From the NCBI GenBank assembly GCA_021799035.1, contig JAJZBG010000020.1, forward strand, positions 1 to 40,419: a stretch of DNA of 40,419 bases, written 5' to 3'. This DNA is from Actinomycetes bacterium. GTDB taxonomy: Bacteria > Actinomycetota > Acidimicrobiia > Acidimicrobiales > Acidimicrobiaceae. Position 1 is the first letter of the stretch, and each line of letters starts with the position of its first letter. The notes beneath the pieces are model-generated. The model saw only the letters and a program-made list of their open reading frames with translations, did no database searches and had not been told where the DNA came from. Positions 1 through 7,603 of the stretch are shown piece after piece. The position numbers were made by a program, and so were the translations under genes.

Positions 1-236
1 GGATACTGGGAGGTCGCCTCCGACGGAGGGGTGTTCTCCTTCGGAGACGCCACCTTCTATGGTTCGATGGGGGGCCATCCACTGAACCAGCCGATAGTGG
101 GGATCGCCCCAACGCCTGACGGCAAGGGATACTGGGAGGTCGCCTCCGACGGAGGGGTGTTCTCCTTCGGAGACGCCACCTTCTATGGTTCGATGGGGGG
201 CCATCCACTGAACCAGCCGATAGTGGGGATCGCCCC
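1..236 (+). repeat. Two tandem 126-bp coding repeats
   Basis: Bases 1-110 and 127-236 are identical, including synonymous positions; only the repeat ends differ (AACGCC versus GATCAG). Such identity implies recent duplication or ongoing gene conversion within the array. More copies probably lie upstream. Confidence 0.9.
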
Positions 237-246
237 GATCAGCTAA
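1..246 (+). CDS. C-terminal end of a [10 protein letters not shown]-type repeat protein (5' end outside window)
   Basis: The frame is open from base 1 and stops at 244-246, so only the last 81 residues are seen. They form two 42-residue repeats (126 bp each) with the core [20 protein letters not shown] followed by [17 protein letters not shown]. The two copies are identical over their first 110 nucleotides. Short aromatic- and glycine-rich repeats of this type occur in many copies in secreted or surface proteins of Acidimicrobiia and probably form a beta-propeller-like fold; that is family knowledge and inference. The protein ends right after the last repeat, so the repeat array is the C-terminal domain. 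The catalytic or anchoring part, if any, lies upstream of the window. Function unknown. Confidence 0.85.
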   Translation, partial: GYWEVASDGGVFSFGDATFYGSMGGHPLNQPIVGIAPTPDGKGYWEVASDGGVFSFGDATFYGSMGGHPLNQPIVGIAPIS

Positions 247-328
247 AGGTGGAGGGCGCTTTTTCGTTGGGGCCTTTCAGCGAGCCAGTCAGTGACTTTG
301 CATCACGAGTAGGCAGCATGGCTGCTGA

Positions 329-916
329 TCAAGACGCCTTGCGTTCTGCTGCCTCCTGCAAGAGCCGTTGGTTGGTGATCTTTGTGGTCAGGCTCTCTAG
401 GACTTGGGACAGTAGTGCTCGAGCTGTGTCGTCGACCAGAACACCATCTACAATCTTGCTGGCAGCCTGAGTGACTAACACCTCTGGCCTTGGAACTGTA
501 TCTGCTTGCAGTGCGTGGAGAACCTCTCTGGTGTGGAGCTGGGCTCGGATAGTACCAAGAATGCTGGAGGAGGCGCCAACGATGGCCGTTGGTTTTCCAA
601 CGAATACGTGCCTCCCGGCAGGCCTAGAAGCCCAGTCGAGAGCATTTTTGAGCAGTGCAGTCATCGAATAGTTGTACTCGGGCACAGCTAATAGAACTCC
701 GTCAGCTTTGGCTATTGCGTCTCTGAGCTTCTTTGCTTCGGGATGGAGAGAGTCACCGTCAAGCTCCTCCGAATAGAAAGGCAGATTGTTCAGTCCTTCG
801 TAGATTATGAGCTCTGTGTCATTTGGAGCAAGTTGCGCTGCGTTCTCCAGGAGGGCTGAATTGTAGGAGCCTCGCCTGGTGCTGCCCGATAATGCCAAGA
901 TCTGAATTTCTGTCAT
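329..916 (-). CDS. NADPH-dependent FMN reductase family protein
   Basis: The protein has 195 residues. The flavodoxin-like phosphate-binding segment LALSGSTRRGSYNSAL lies at about residues 7-22, and the family segment PEYNYSMTALLKNALDW at about 98-114. Members (SsuE, ChrR, ArsH-like) bind FMN and reduce flavins, quinones, azo dyes or metals with NAD(P)H in the cytosol; the substrate cannot be read from sequence. The ATG at 916 is preceded by GAGG at a spacing of about 6. It lies 76 bp downstream of selD on the same strand and may be cotranscribed with it. Confidence 0.85.
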   Translation of the reverse strand: MTEIQILALSGSTRRGSYNSALLENAAQLAPNDTELIIYEGLNNLPFYSEELDGDSLHPEAKKLRDAIAKADGVLLAVPEYNYSMTALLKNALDWASRPAGRHVFVGKPTAIVGASSSILGTIRAQLHTREVLHALQADTVPRPEVLVTQAASKIVDGVLVDDTARALLSQVLESLTTKITNQRLLQEAAERKAS

Positions 917-992
917 CTAAGCCTCTTTGAATCGTCTGGTGAAGGATTGTAGTTGCTTAAACAACTAAATGTGGAATCCAGATATTCCTAGA

Positions 993-2048
993 TTATGGAT
1001 TTAGGTGACCCGGGGAGAGTACTATCTTCCCAGTTCCCTTGGTTACGGAGCCGATGATCGCAGCACTGTAACCGGATCGAGCGAGATCAGCCAGTGCGCT
1101 CTGCGCACTGGCTTGCTCAACGCCAAACAAGAGCCCGCCAGAGGTTTGGGCGTCAGCAAGTATCATCAGGTCAGTTTGGTCCTGCCCGCTGGTGATTATT
1201 CGTGGTAGAACCCACTCAAGGTTGCGTTTCGATCCGCTAGGCATGACTCCTTTGCTGGCAAGAAGGTAAGCACCTTCCAAAAGGGGTATGTGCCCTGGTT
1301 TGATAAGAGCATCAAGCTGACCGTCAGCAAGCATCTTGCTTAGATGGCCTAATAACCCGAATCCGGTGATGTCGGTGACACCGGTTGCACCATAACGGAT
1401 TGCTGTCTCCTTGGCCTCTCTATTGAGCATGCACATCGACGTGATTGCGGAGTCCTGAGTAGCCCTGTCGATGAGCTGGGCCTTTATCGCGGTAGTAAGG
1501 ATTCCGATGCCTAGGGGTTTTGTAAGTATCAGAATATCCCCAGGGCGCAGTGCCGTGTTCTTGAGAACTCGTGAGGGGTCGACTTGACCGACGACGCACA
1601 TGCCAAATTTGGGTTCTGGATCCTCTATCGAGTGTCCGCCTACGACGATCCAGTGCCCTTCAGCAGCTTTATCTGATGCACCTTTTAGGAGATCGACGAG
1701 CAACGAGGAGGGAAGCTCGGCACTATTCCAATTGACTAGATTCAACGCAAAAATGGGTTCACCGCCCATTGCGTAGATGTCGCTTGCCGCGTTTGCCGCA
1801 GCAATCTGCCCCCAAAGATAAGGATCGTCAACAATAGGGGTTATGAAGTCGGCCGTGACTACCAGGGCACGATCCTCTGCGATCTGCCAGACGGCAGCAT
1901 CGTCTCCACTGTCGGTGCCTACCAACAGATTAGGATGGTCTGGAATTGGCAATTGGCTCAGAACTTGAGTCAGGTAGCTCGGTGAGAGCTTGCAGGCTCA
2001 GCCTGCGCCGTGACTGTAGCTTGTCAGCCTAATTGGGGTTGAATCCAC
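993..2048 (-). CDS. selD: Selenide, water dikinase (SelD), selenocysteine-containing
   Basis: SelD makes selenophosphate from selenide and ATP for selenocysteine and selenouridine synthesis. A conventional reading starts only at the TTG at 1952 and lacks the catalytic N-terminus. Reading upstream in the same frame through TGA at 2000-1998 gives a start GTG at 2048 (AGGA 7 nt ahead) and the N-terminus MDSTPIRLTSYSHGAG-U-ACK. This matches the SelD family: the TGA falls at residue 17, where E. coli has its essential Cys17, and the essential Lys is at residue 20. The product is then 351 residues. Downstream family segments are NLLVGTDSGDDAAV, TADFITPIVDDPYLWG, SDIYAMGGEP, VVGGHSIEDPEPKFG and the C-terminal DAQTSGGLLF. 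Sec at this position is known in other SelD proteins. It implies selA, selB and selC elsewhere in the genome. Confidence 0.93.
1957..2006 (-). promoter_or_regulatory. Candidate bacterial SECIS region and UGA-centred palindrome in selD
   Basis: In the mRNA sense the TGA (2000-1998) sits between perfect inverted 6-mers (GCAGGC TGA GCCTGC, 2006-1992). A 5-bp hairpin AGCTC/GAGCT with loop TCACC follows at 1990-1976. A smaller CTCA/TGAG hairpin at 1969-1957 has a G in the second loop position, about 34 nt after the TGA. Bacterial SECIS elements are small stem-loops just downstream of the UGA with a G early in the apical loop, so the second hairpin fits that description best. Which one SelB recognises is inference. 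Confidence 0.5.
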
Positions 2049-2118
2049 GTTTCAATCCTAATGAGGGAAGAGGTCATGGCGTCGTTGTTTTCTGTCGCTT
2101 GGAAAGGAGCTATAGATC

Positions 2119-2679
2119 GTGGGGGTTGAAAGGCCAGAGTTATCGGAGAGCCAGAGAGATTTCATAGAACGGTCGCCCATGTTTTTCATGGCTACGGCAC
2201 CAAGTGGATCGCAAGGTCATGTTAATTGCTCGCCCCGCCCGGTTGACTGGACGTTTTTTGTTGACACTTCAAGGTGCGTGGGTTGGTTTGATCTCGTTGG
2301 GTCGGGAATCGAGACTATTGCTCATATAAAAGAGAACGGCCGGATAGTCCTGATGTTCTGTTCTTTTGGTCCCAAGCCGCTCATACTTCGCATTCACGGT
2401 TACGGAACCGTATTTGAACCTGGGGACCATGTGTTCGAATCAAGATTATCGTCGGCTGCCAATCCCACTGGTATAAGGGCGGTCGTAACAGTGGATATAG
2501 AAAGGGTTTCGACGAGCTGTGGATACGGAGTTCCACTCATGGACTTCATCTCACACCGGCCCACAATAGGGGAGTGGATCGAAAAGAAGGGGGATCAGGG
2601 CCTTTTGGAATACAGGCGTAAGAATAACCTCGTTAGTGTGGATGGCTTGCCTGGTCTCGAATCCGGCAAGCTTCGCTAA
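2119..2679 (+). CDS. Pyridoxamine 5'-phosphate oxidase-like (FMN/F420-binding split-barrel) protein
   Basis: The protein has 186 residues. The N-terminal half (SPMFFMATAPSGSQGHVNCSP, then DTSRCVGWFD and NGRIVLMFCSF) is the split-barrel fold of PNPOx-like flavin- or F420-binding proteins. The C-terminal segment STSCGYGVPLMDF is characteristic of one uncharacterised subfamily. The GTG at 2119 is preceded by AAAGGAG about 10 nt away. The gene is divergent from selD across 70 bp and overlaps the next convergent gene by 4 bp. Reaction and substrate are unknown; a cytosolic redox role is likely from family membership. Confidence 0.82.
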   Translation: MGVERPELSESQRDFIERSPMFFMATAPSGSQGHVNCSPRPVDWTFFVDTSRCVGWFDLVGSGIETIAHIKENGRIVLMFCSFGPKPLILRIHGYGTVFEPGDHVFESRLSSAANPTGIRAVVTVDIERVSTSCGYGVPLMDFISHRPTIGEWIEKKGDQGLLEYRRKNNLVSVDGLPGLESGKLR

Positions 2680-3224
2680 GCCGACACGTATTGAAGCAGC
2701 CTCAGGGTTGCTGAAGTGCTGCCTCCAGGCTTTTCAGACGAAGTTGGCAGTTTAGGAGCATTTGGGGGATTTTGCGCTATGGTTACTCCGATTTCCCAAA
2801 AGTGTCCGTCGCTCCCCGAGTGCAGTGCCAAAATTTCGTATCCTTTGCCTAAAGGCTGGCTGCTGAGAATCCTCCAAGCCATATCCTTGAGGGCGGCGTC
2901 AAAAAAAGACTTTGTAGAGGCATAGCTAGCATGAACGGCGATGGTGATCTCTCTGTCGAACTGGCCGCTGCCCTGGTCGAAATTATGCCAGGAGGTCCTC
3001 GTTGAGTTTTTTGGCACGAGCAATGCATCTAGGACGTCATTGGGGACCACACCCTTGGGTGTCACGGGCGCAAAATAAGGAACGGCGGCGGTGGTGGGCA
3101 TGTTGATTGGCAGGTGCTGCTTCTGCCCATTGGTCGGAAGTCCAATGAGGGTACCTACGCTTATGACCAGCAATGCGATTGTGCCGACGATCCACCGGCT
3201 TTTGCTGGTCCTTAATATTGCCAT
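2676..3224 (-). CDS. Hypothetical membrane-anchored or secreted protein
   Basis: The protein has 182 residues. A basic N-terminus (KSRW) is followed by one hydrophobic segment, about residues 11-29, which acts as signal anchor or signal peptide. The outer part contains a globular stretch about 80-150 (SYASTKSFFDAALKDMAWRI, then GHFWEIGVTI) and a Pro/Ser-rich tail. I do not recognise the family. The pattern of a small, possibly substrate-binding extracytoplasmic domain resembles several uncharacterised actinobacterial proteins. The ATG at 3224 has GAGGA about 10 nt upstream. It ends tail-to-tail with the oxidase-like gene, overlapping by 4 bp. Confidence 0.7.
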   Translation of the reverse strand: MAILRTSKSRWIVGTIALLVISVGTLIGLPTNGQKQHLPINMPTTAAVPYFAPVTPKGVVPNDVLDALLVPKNSTRTSWHNFDQGSGQFDREITIAVHASYASTKSFFDAALKDMAWRILSSQPLGKGYEILALHSGSDGHFWEIGVTIAQNPPNAPKLPTSSEKPGGSTSATLRLLQYVSA

Positions 3225-3358
3225 CTGCTAACGTTCCTCGACACTTATTCTTTACACTCTGAAATGAAGGACCAAGCTACAAATTAGCGGGAATCTGCCG
3301 ACAGTTGGTGTCTGGGGGCCTATCTTTGTATTGATTTCAATTATGGTGTAAACGTCCA

Positions 3359-3430
3359 GGCGGCGTGGCCGAGTGGCTTAGGCAAGGGCCTGCAAAGCCC
3401 TGTACAGCGGTTCGATTCCGCTCGCCGCCT
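3359..3430 (+). tRNA. tRNA-Cys (GCA)
   Basis: Acceptor arms GGCGGCG (3359-3365) and CGCCGCC (3423-3429) pair, followed by discriminator T. The anticodon stem is AGGGC/GCCCT with loop CTGCAAA, giving anticodon GCA. The T arm is AGCGG TTCGATT CCGCT. CCA is not encoded. U73 is the expected tRNA-Cys identity base. Confidence 0.97.
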
Positions 3431-3534
3431 CTGCATAATTTGCATAGTTTTTCTTTCGCTGCGATTGACGGATAGCGCAATCAGCGCGAAAGAGAGGGTG
3501 TTGGTTCGCTTGACGAGCTAGCATGTTTTTCGAT

Positions 3535-3608
3535 GGGCCGTTGGCGCAGTCTGGTAGCGCACTTGCATGACACGCAAGGGGTCACAGGTTCAAGTCCTGT
3601 ACGGCCCA
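3535..3608 (+). tRNA. tRNA-Val (GAC)
   Basis: Acceptor arms GGGCCGT (3535-3541) and ACGGCCC (3601-3607) pair, with discriminator A. The anticodon stem CTTGC/GCAAG encloses the loop ATGACAC, giving anticodon GAC. The T arm is ACAGG TTCAAGT CCTGT. It follows tRNA-Cys by 104 bp, probably in the same transcript. Confidence 0.96.
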
Positions 3609-4003
3609 CTAGATCAAAGGATGCGATCCGAGAACCAAAGTCGCATGGCAGTGCGTGCGAGTGTCGGTCGTACCGACATAGAAATGCTCAACGCGTCCTA
3701 CACCAGCTAAACCTGCCCAGATCCGACGTGCGGATACGTCTCAAAAGACAACCTGAACGGGGACGATTTTCTGGAGCGGAGGGACTAAATACCCTGGAAT
3801 GATCTTCGACCAGGGGAAGAATGATTTGCCGGGTGTATTGAGTCTTCCTGCTCGGGTTTCGGTAAACCGCGTGGGCCGCGGCGAGAATCAGACTCGTAGT
3901 TCTCATCCGAATGGTGCGGCAGGGTGCCAGAGGAACCACGTAGTGGAGTCTCCGAGAGCTTTCGCCCGACAATGATCGACAGAGTTTTACATATAATGAT
4001 CGG
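3609..4003. other. Gene-free region after the tRNA pair
   Basis: I see no convincing gene in these 395 bases. There is a 7-bp hairpin TGTCGGT/ACCGACA at 3662-3678, without a T-run, possibly the end of the tRNA transcript. There is also a weaker CCCTGG/CCAGGG inverted repeat at 3792-3815. The promoter of the downstream GH3 gene is at its right end. Minus-strand open frames here have no family features. Confidence 0.6.
3992..3997 (+). promoter_or_regulatory. -10 box (TATAAT) of a probably leaderless GH3 transcript
   Basis: A perfect TATAAT ends 6 nt before the GTG at 4004, so the expected transcription start falls on or next to the start codon. No ribosome binding site precedes the GTG. Leaderless mRNAs are common in actinobacteria. 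No good -35 box is visible. Confidence 0.5.
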
Positions 4004-5218
4004 GTGCCTATCGCTGGAATGTACAGAAGATGGAAACGGGTCGGTGCGATCGGGATCGTGGCTTGTTGTCTTATGCTCGCAGGATGTGGGGCGTCGCACT
4101 CTGCTTCCAGCACTTTGCCTCCAGTCGCTACGACTTCGACCACTTCGTCGCCAGCTGTGTCTACGACAACCACTTCAGCCTGTGTTTCCAGCGTTGATAT
4201 TGGTCAGTGGAGCAATGGTCGGCTTGCATCCCAGATGCTCGCCATATCATCCGGTCAGGGTTCTCTTTCTTTGGTGAGCAAAGCATTCAGTGGTGGCGTT
4301 GGAGGCGTAGTTTTGACGGGCGGTGCCCATGTGACCGCAGCAAGCCTTAAAGATGAGATCACAAATTTGGACTCGCTGAGTCCGGGAGGAGTGATTCCCC
4401 TGCTCATGGCGGATGAGGAAGGAGGGGGGGTGGAGGTCCTCTCACCATTGGTGGGGCAGATGCCCTGGCCCAGGACAATGGCGCGGACAATGTCTCCAGC
4501 TCAGGTGGAGTCGCTGGCCTTCAAAGTTGGAAAGGCAATGCGCGACATAGGAGTGACGGTGGATCTCGGGCCAGTGGTCGACCTCGATGCTGGTCCAGGG
4601 CCGTCGACGTCCAATCCAGACGGCAGCCGATCCTTTTCGGCAAATCCCAGCGTTGCCACAGAGTATGCTGGAGCCTTCGAAGCAGGTCTTGAAAAAGCTG
4701 GAGTGATTCCAGTTCTGAAGCACTTTCCCGGCCTGGGAGGGGCGAGCGGCAACACGGACTTCATGGCAGCCCACACGGTGCCTTACAATGTGCTCTTGCA
4801 CGGAGGTCTCGTTCCGTTCGAGAAGCTGGCCTCGAATGCTAAAGCCGTAATGATTTCCAATGCCTCGATTCCTGGGCTTACCAATGGTGTTCCATCGTCG
4901 CTAAGCTCGAAGGCGATTGGGCTACTCAGAAAGGTCGTCGGCTTTCAGGGAGTGGCAATTACCGATTCTTTGGAGACTGTTTCCATCGCGTCGTACCAGC
5001 CCAACCTCTTTCAGGCTGTGGTTGACGCCGCAAGGGCAGGTGCAGACATGATCATGTTGGCATCATCTGACCCAAACCAGGTTCCAGACTATCTCGGGGC
5101 AAGGAATGCACTGAGTCAGGCCATAGCTTCAGGTGCTATTTCGAGGGCTGCTGCGGAGGAAAGCGTAGGCAGGATACTGGCCTTGAAGGGCTTCGCTTCC
5201 TCGTGCATCTATTACTAG
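4004..5218 (+). CDS. Glycoside hydrolase family 3 lipoprotein (NagZ-like)
   Basis: The protein has 404 residues from GTG 4004; an ATG at 4019 is the alternative start. The signal peptide ends in a lipobox (LAGC), so the protein is probably a membrane lipoprotein, followed by a Ser/Thr/Pro linker. The GH3 barrel shows PLLMADEEGGGV, LGPVVDLD and KHFPGLGGASGNTDF, and the nucleophile region GVAITDSLE with Asp at residue 321. NagZ-type enzymes release N-acetylglucosamine from peptidoglycan fragments; this actinobacterial form has PGLGGASGNTD instead of the classic PGHG...DSH loop, so the general acid may differ. Cell-wall turnover is the likely role (inference). Start choice rests on the adjacent TATAAT and the lack of a Shine-Dalgarno. 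Confidence 0.88.
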   Translation: MPIAGMYRRWKRVGAIGIVACCLMLAGCGASHSASSTLPPVATTSTTSSPAVSTTTTSACVSSVDIGQWSNGRLASQMLAISSGQGSLSLVSKAFSGGVGGVVLTGGAHVTAASLKDEITNLDSLSPGGVIPLLMADEEGGGVEVLSPLVGQMPWPRTMARTMSPAQVESLAFKVGKAMRDIGVTVDLGPVVDLDAGPGPSTSNPDGSRSFSANPSVATEYAGAFEAGLEKAGVIPVLKHFPGLGGASGNTDFMAAHTVPYNVLLHGGLVPFEKLASNAKAVMISNASIPGLTNGVPSSLSSKAIGLLRKVVGFQGVAITDSLETVSIASYQPNLFQAVVDAARAGADMIMLASSDPNQVPDYLGARNALSQAIASGAISRAAAEESVGRILALKGFASSCIYY

Positions 5219-5343
5219 CTGTGTTGCGATTCGGTGCTGTTGTTTGTCAAATTGGCCAAGAAGCAGCATCGGTTGTGTAAATGGGGAGACGATCGCCACG
5301 AATGGTGGTCTGCAGCCTCTTTCGGGTAGCTAGGATCAGTTGC

Positions 5344-6270
5344 GTGATTGTTTGTTTCCTCGGACCTGCTGGGACTTCTGACAACCGTGCAATAGAGCTT
5401 CTGAGTACAGTATCTGATCCTGAGCCGCTGCCCATGGCCTCGGTTGCAGAGATCATTCAGACTGTCAACTACATGCCAGGCTCTCTCGGCGTGATTCCGC
5501 TTGAAGACTCGACGAACGGCGAACTGACCACCATCCTTGATCGGCTCATTTTTGACGTGGAATCGGTGTTGATACGTGAAGAGGTGGTTCTGGTCGAGGA
5601 TATTTGCGCATTTGGAACTGACCCCGAACTAGTTATCAATACCGTGGTGTCTCATCCTCTGATACTCGACCTGTGCAGCCAGTTCATTAAAGAGCGTGGA
5701 CTGGCGACGCGCCATGCCGTTTCGACGGCCGAGGCCTGCCGGTTGGTCAAGGAGGAAAATGGCACCGGGGCCGTGGCTTTGGCTCCTCCAAAGGTGGGGC
5801 AGGCGGCGGGGCTCCAACTAAATGCTGTTGAGGTTCTGGATACTCCTGACATAAGAACAAGATACGTTCTTATTGGCAGGGAGGTGGCTCCAAGAAGCGG
5901 CGACGACAAGACTTCCATCGTCGTCACCCCTGCGGTTGACAGGGTCGGTTTTCTTGCCGAGGTAGCTGCCCGCTTTGCAAAGCACAATGTCAATATGACA
6001 TCGATTCTTTCACGTCCTCTGCAGGCGAAGATTGGTAACTATGCTTTTCATATAACTTGCGAAGGGCATATAAGCGATGGAGGGGTCCAAAACGCGATAG
6101 ATGAGCTTATCGAATTCGGCGCATCAGTAAAGCTTCTCGGCTCCTACCCCAGGTGGAAAGGGGTGGAGGTTACAACGCCGTCATCTCTCTTGCCGCTAGG
6201 AAGTATAGATAGCTCTTCTCGACCAGAGGCCCGGGAAAGACTCAAGCATCCGCGGGTCGCATCGCAATAG
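5344..6270 (+). CDS. pheA: Prephenate dehydratase
   Basis: PheA converts prephenate to phenylpyruvate in phenylalanine synthesis. The protein has 308 residues from GTG 5344, chosen because AGGA lies 8 nt upstream and the family N-terminus IVCFLGPAGTSDNRAIELL begins there; the frame is open further upstream to 5281. The catalytic periplasmic-binding-like domain contains GVIPLEDSTNGEL and the substrate-site segment DIRTRYVLIG (classically TRF). A C-terminal ACT domain (from about residue 190: TSIVVTPAVDRVGFLAEVAARF, with the Phe-binding-type loop near SRPLQAKIGNYAF) suggests feedback inhibition by phenylalanine. tyrA follows after 8 bp, forming a Phe/Tyr branch operon. Confidence 0.93.
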   Translation: MIVCFLGPAGTSDNRAIELLSTVSDPEPLPMASVAEIIQTVNYMPGSLGVIPLEDSTNGELTTILDRLIFDVESVLIREEVVLVEDICAFGTDPELVINTVVSHPLILDLCSQFIKERGLATRHAVSTAEACRLVKEENGTGAVALAPPKVGQAAGLQLNAVEVLDTPDIRTRYVLIGREVAPRSGDDKTSIVVTPAVDRVGFLAEVAARFAKHNVNMTSILSRPLQAKIGNYAFHITCEGHISDGGVQNAIDELIEFGASVKLLGSYPRWKGVEVTTPSSLLPLGSIDSSSRPEARERLKHPRVASQ

Positions 6271-6278
6271 GACCTGGC

Positions 6279-7271
6279 ATGGCATTTCCCCCTATTCCCG
6301 CTATTGGAATTGTTGGTCTTGGCCAGATCGGTGGTTCGATAGCTTTGGATATGGTCGGCAAGACGCAAGTCAGCTTCTTTGCTCGTAGCGCTAAGACCCA
6401 ACAAGAGGGTGCAAATGCTGGCATAGAGGTCGCAATGACCCTAGGTGAGTTAGCCGCGCGTTCCGACATAATCTTTGTTGCTGTTCCTGTGGACCAGACG
6501 GTTTCCGTTCTAAGCAGCCTTTCTCCACATCTTCAAAGTGGCCAGATCGTCACTGACGTCAGTTCAACCAAGGAGAGACTGGTTCAGGCTGCTGAGGCGA
6601 TTTCCTGGCCGGACGGGGTGGAGTTTATAGGTGGGCACCCGATGGCTGGCACCGACAAGCCAGGATTTGCCGCAGCTCAAAAGGGAATGTTTCGCAATAG
6701 GACCTGGATATTCACTGCTGATGGCAACGAGAGAGATGCGTCGAGAGACGCATGTTTGCGTCTGGCGAATTTGGTAACTGCGGAATTGGGTGCGCGTGTT
6801 GCCGTGATGGATTCCAATACTCATGATCGGTCAGTAGCGCTGGTCTCCCATCTTGAACACGTTATCGCCTTGACGCTGGTGAACCTGGTGCGTGATTCCA
6901 ATTACAGCGAAATGGTGTCGAGACTTGCAGCAGGCAGCTTTCTTGATGCCACGCGGGTCTCGAAATCTGCAAGCTCGATGGTCGTGCCGTTTCTTGCGGA
7001 TAACCGGTATCTCTCCGCCGTGTCAAGTGAGTTCAGGGCAGAGTTCTCAAGGATATGTAACCAGTTGGGCCAACCAAAGAACCTTCTCCGATTATGGGAC
7101 GAGGGATCCGACTGGAGAACAAGGCACGAAGAGGCCATACGAGAGGTCGAGCGTCTTGAGCTTCCACTCGACTCGGCGACGGTGGCGGAAATTATGCGTC
7201 TGACTCGAGAGGGAAAGTTTGTTCTGAACCTGGAGGAAAACGGTGGGAGGGTCCTGCTCGAGTTAGGCTAG
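6279..7271 (+). CDS. tyrA: Prephenate (or arogenate) dehydrogenase
   Basis: The protein has 330 residues. The Rossmann nucleotide motif IGIVGLGQIGGSIALDM lies at the N-terminus. VTDVSSTKERLVQ and the substrate-binding segment FIGGHPMAGTDKPGF follow at about 95-135; the HPMAG His/Gly segment is diagnostic of TyrA. The helical dimerisation half includes DRSVALVSHLEHVIALTLV. It oxidatively decarboxylates prephenate or arogenate toward tyrosine; the cofactor choice is not certain from sequence. There is no ACT domain. The ATG at 6279 has AGGA 6 nt upstream. It is coupled to pheA and convergent with the Dabb gene, leaving only 4 bp between stops. Confidence 0.93.
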   Translation: MAFPPIPAIGIVGLGQIGGSIALDMVGKTQVSFFARSAKTQQEGANAGIEVAMTLGELAARSDIIFVAVPVDQTVSVLSSLSPHLQSGQIVTDVSSTKERLVQAAEAISWPDGVEFIGGHPMAGTDKPGFAAAQKGMFRNRTWIFTADGNERDASRDACLRLANLVTAELGARVAVMDSNTHDRSVALVSHLEHVIALTLVNLVRDSNYSEMVSRLAAGSFLDATRVSKSASSMVVPFLADNRYLSAVSSEFRAEFSRICNQLGQPKNLLRLWDEGSDWRTRHEEAIREVERLELPLDSATVAEIMRLTREGKFVLNLEENGGRVLLELG

Positions 7272-7275
7272 CTTC

Positions 7276-7572
7276 TCAGACTTCGAATTGCACTGAGATT
7301 CTGGACTCGACTATCTCGGCCAGGTTATTCTTGATATAGTCGAGGTGAACGGGGTCTTCAAGGTACGAAGTTACAGCATCGACCGAATCGAACTCGGCTA
7401 CAACGGCCATGTCCCCAGATTTTCCTGGCTGGAGACCCAGATCTTCGCCAATCGAAAATGATCTTACGCCATGGATGCCAGGAAGCTTATCTTTTGCATT
7501 CTCTACTGCTGAAAGGACTGCGTCTGGGGGAGTGTTGGGTTTAAGCGTAAATACCACTACGTGGCGAATCAA
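7276..7572 (-). CDS. Dabb (stress-responsive A/B barrel) domain protein
   Basis: The protein has 98 residues with the family opening IRHVVVFTLKPNTPPDAVLSAVENAK, the middle IGEDLG and the tail VEFDSVDAVTSYLEDPVHLDYI. Dabb proteins are small ferredoxin-like dimers; most are uncharacterised. Start TTG at 7572 with AGGA 7 nt upstream. It lies 31 bp after the SDR gene on the same strand and is likely cotranscribed with it. Confidence 0.87.
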   Translation of the reverse strand: MIRHVVVFTLKPNTPPDAVLSAVENAKDKLPGIHGVRSFSIGEDLGLQPGKSGDMAVVAEFDSVDAVTSYLEDPVHLDYIKNNLAEIVESRISVQFEV

Positions 7573-7603
7573 CTTATTTCCTTTCTAAGTGAGCAAGGCC
7601 AGG

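Noticed and set aside
1-246. CRISPR array from the repeated sequence at the window start
   Set aside because: The repeats are 126 bp, contiguous without spacers and encode protein in frame.
3533-3802. 89-codon plus-strand frame
   Set aside because: It runs through the tRNA-Val gene and has no protein-like features.
3688-4173. 161-codon minus-strand frame, and the overlapping 104-codon frame at 3785-4099
   Set aside because: No family pattern; they cover a promoter and the start of the GH3 gene, and the composition is Arg/Ser-rich as in chance antisense frames.
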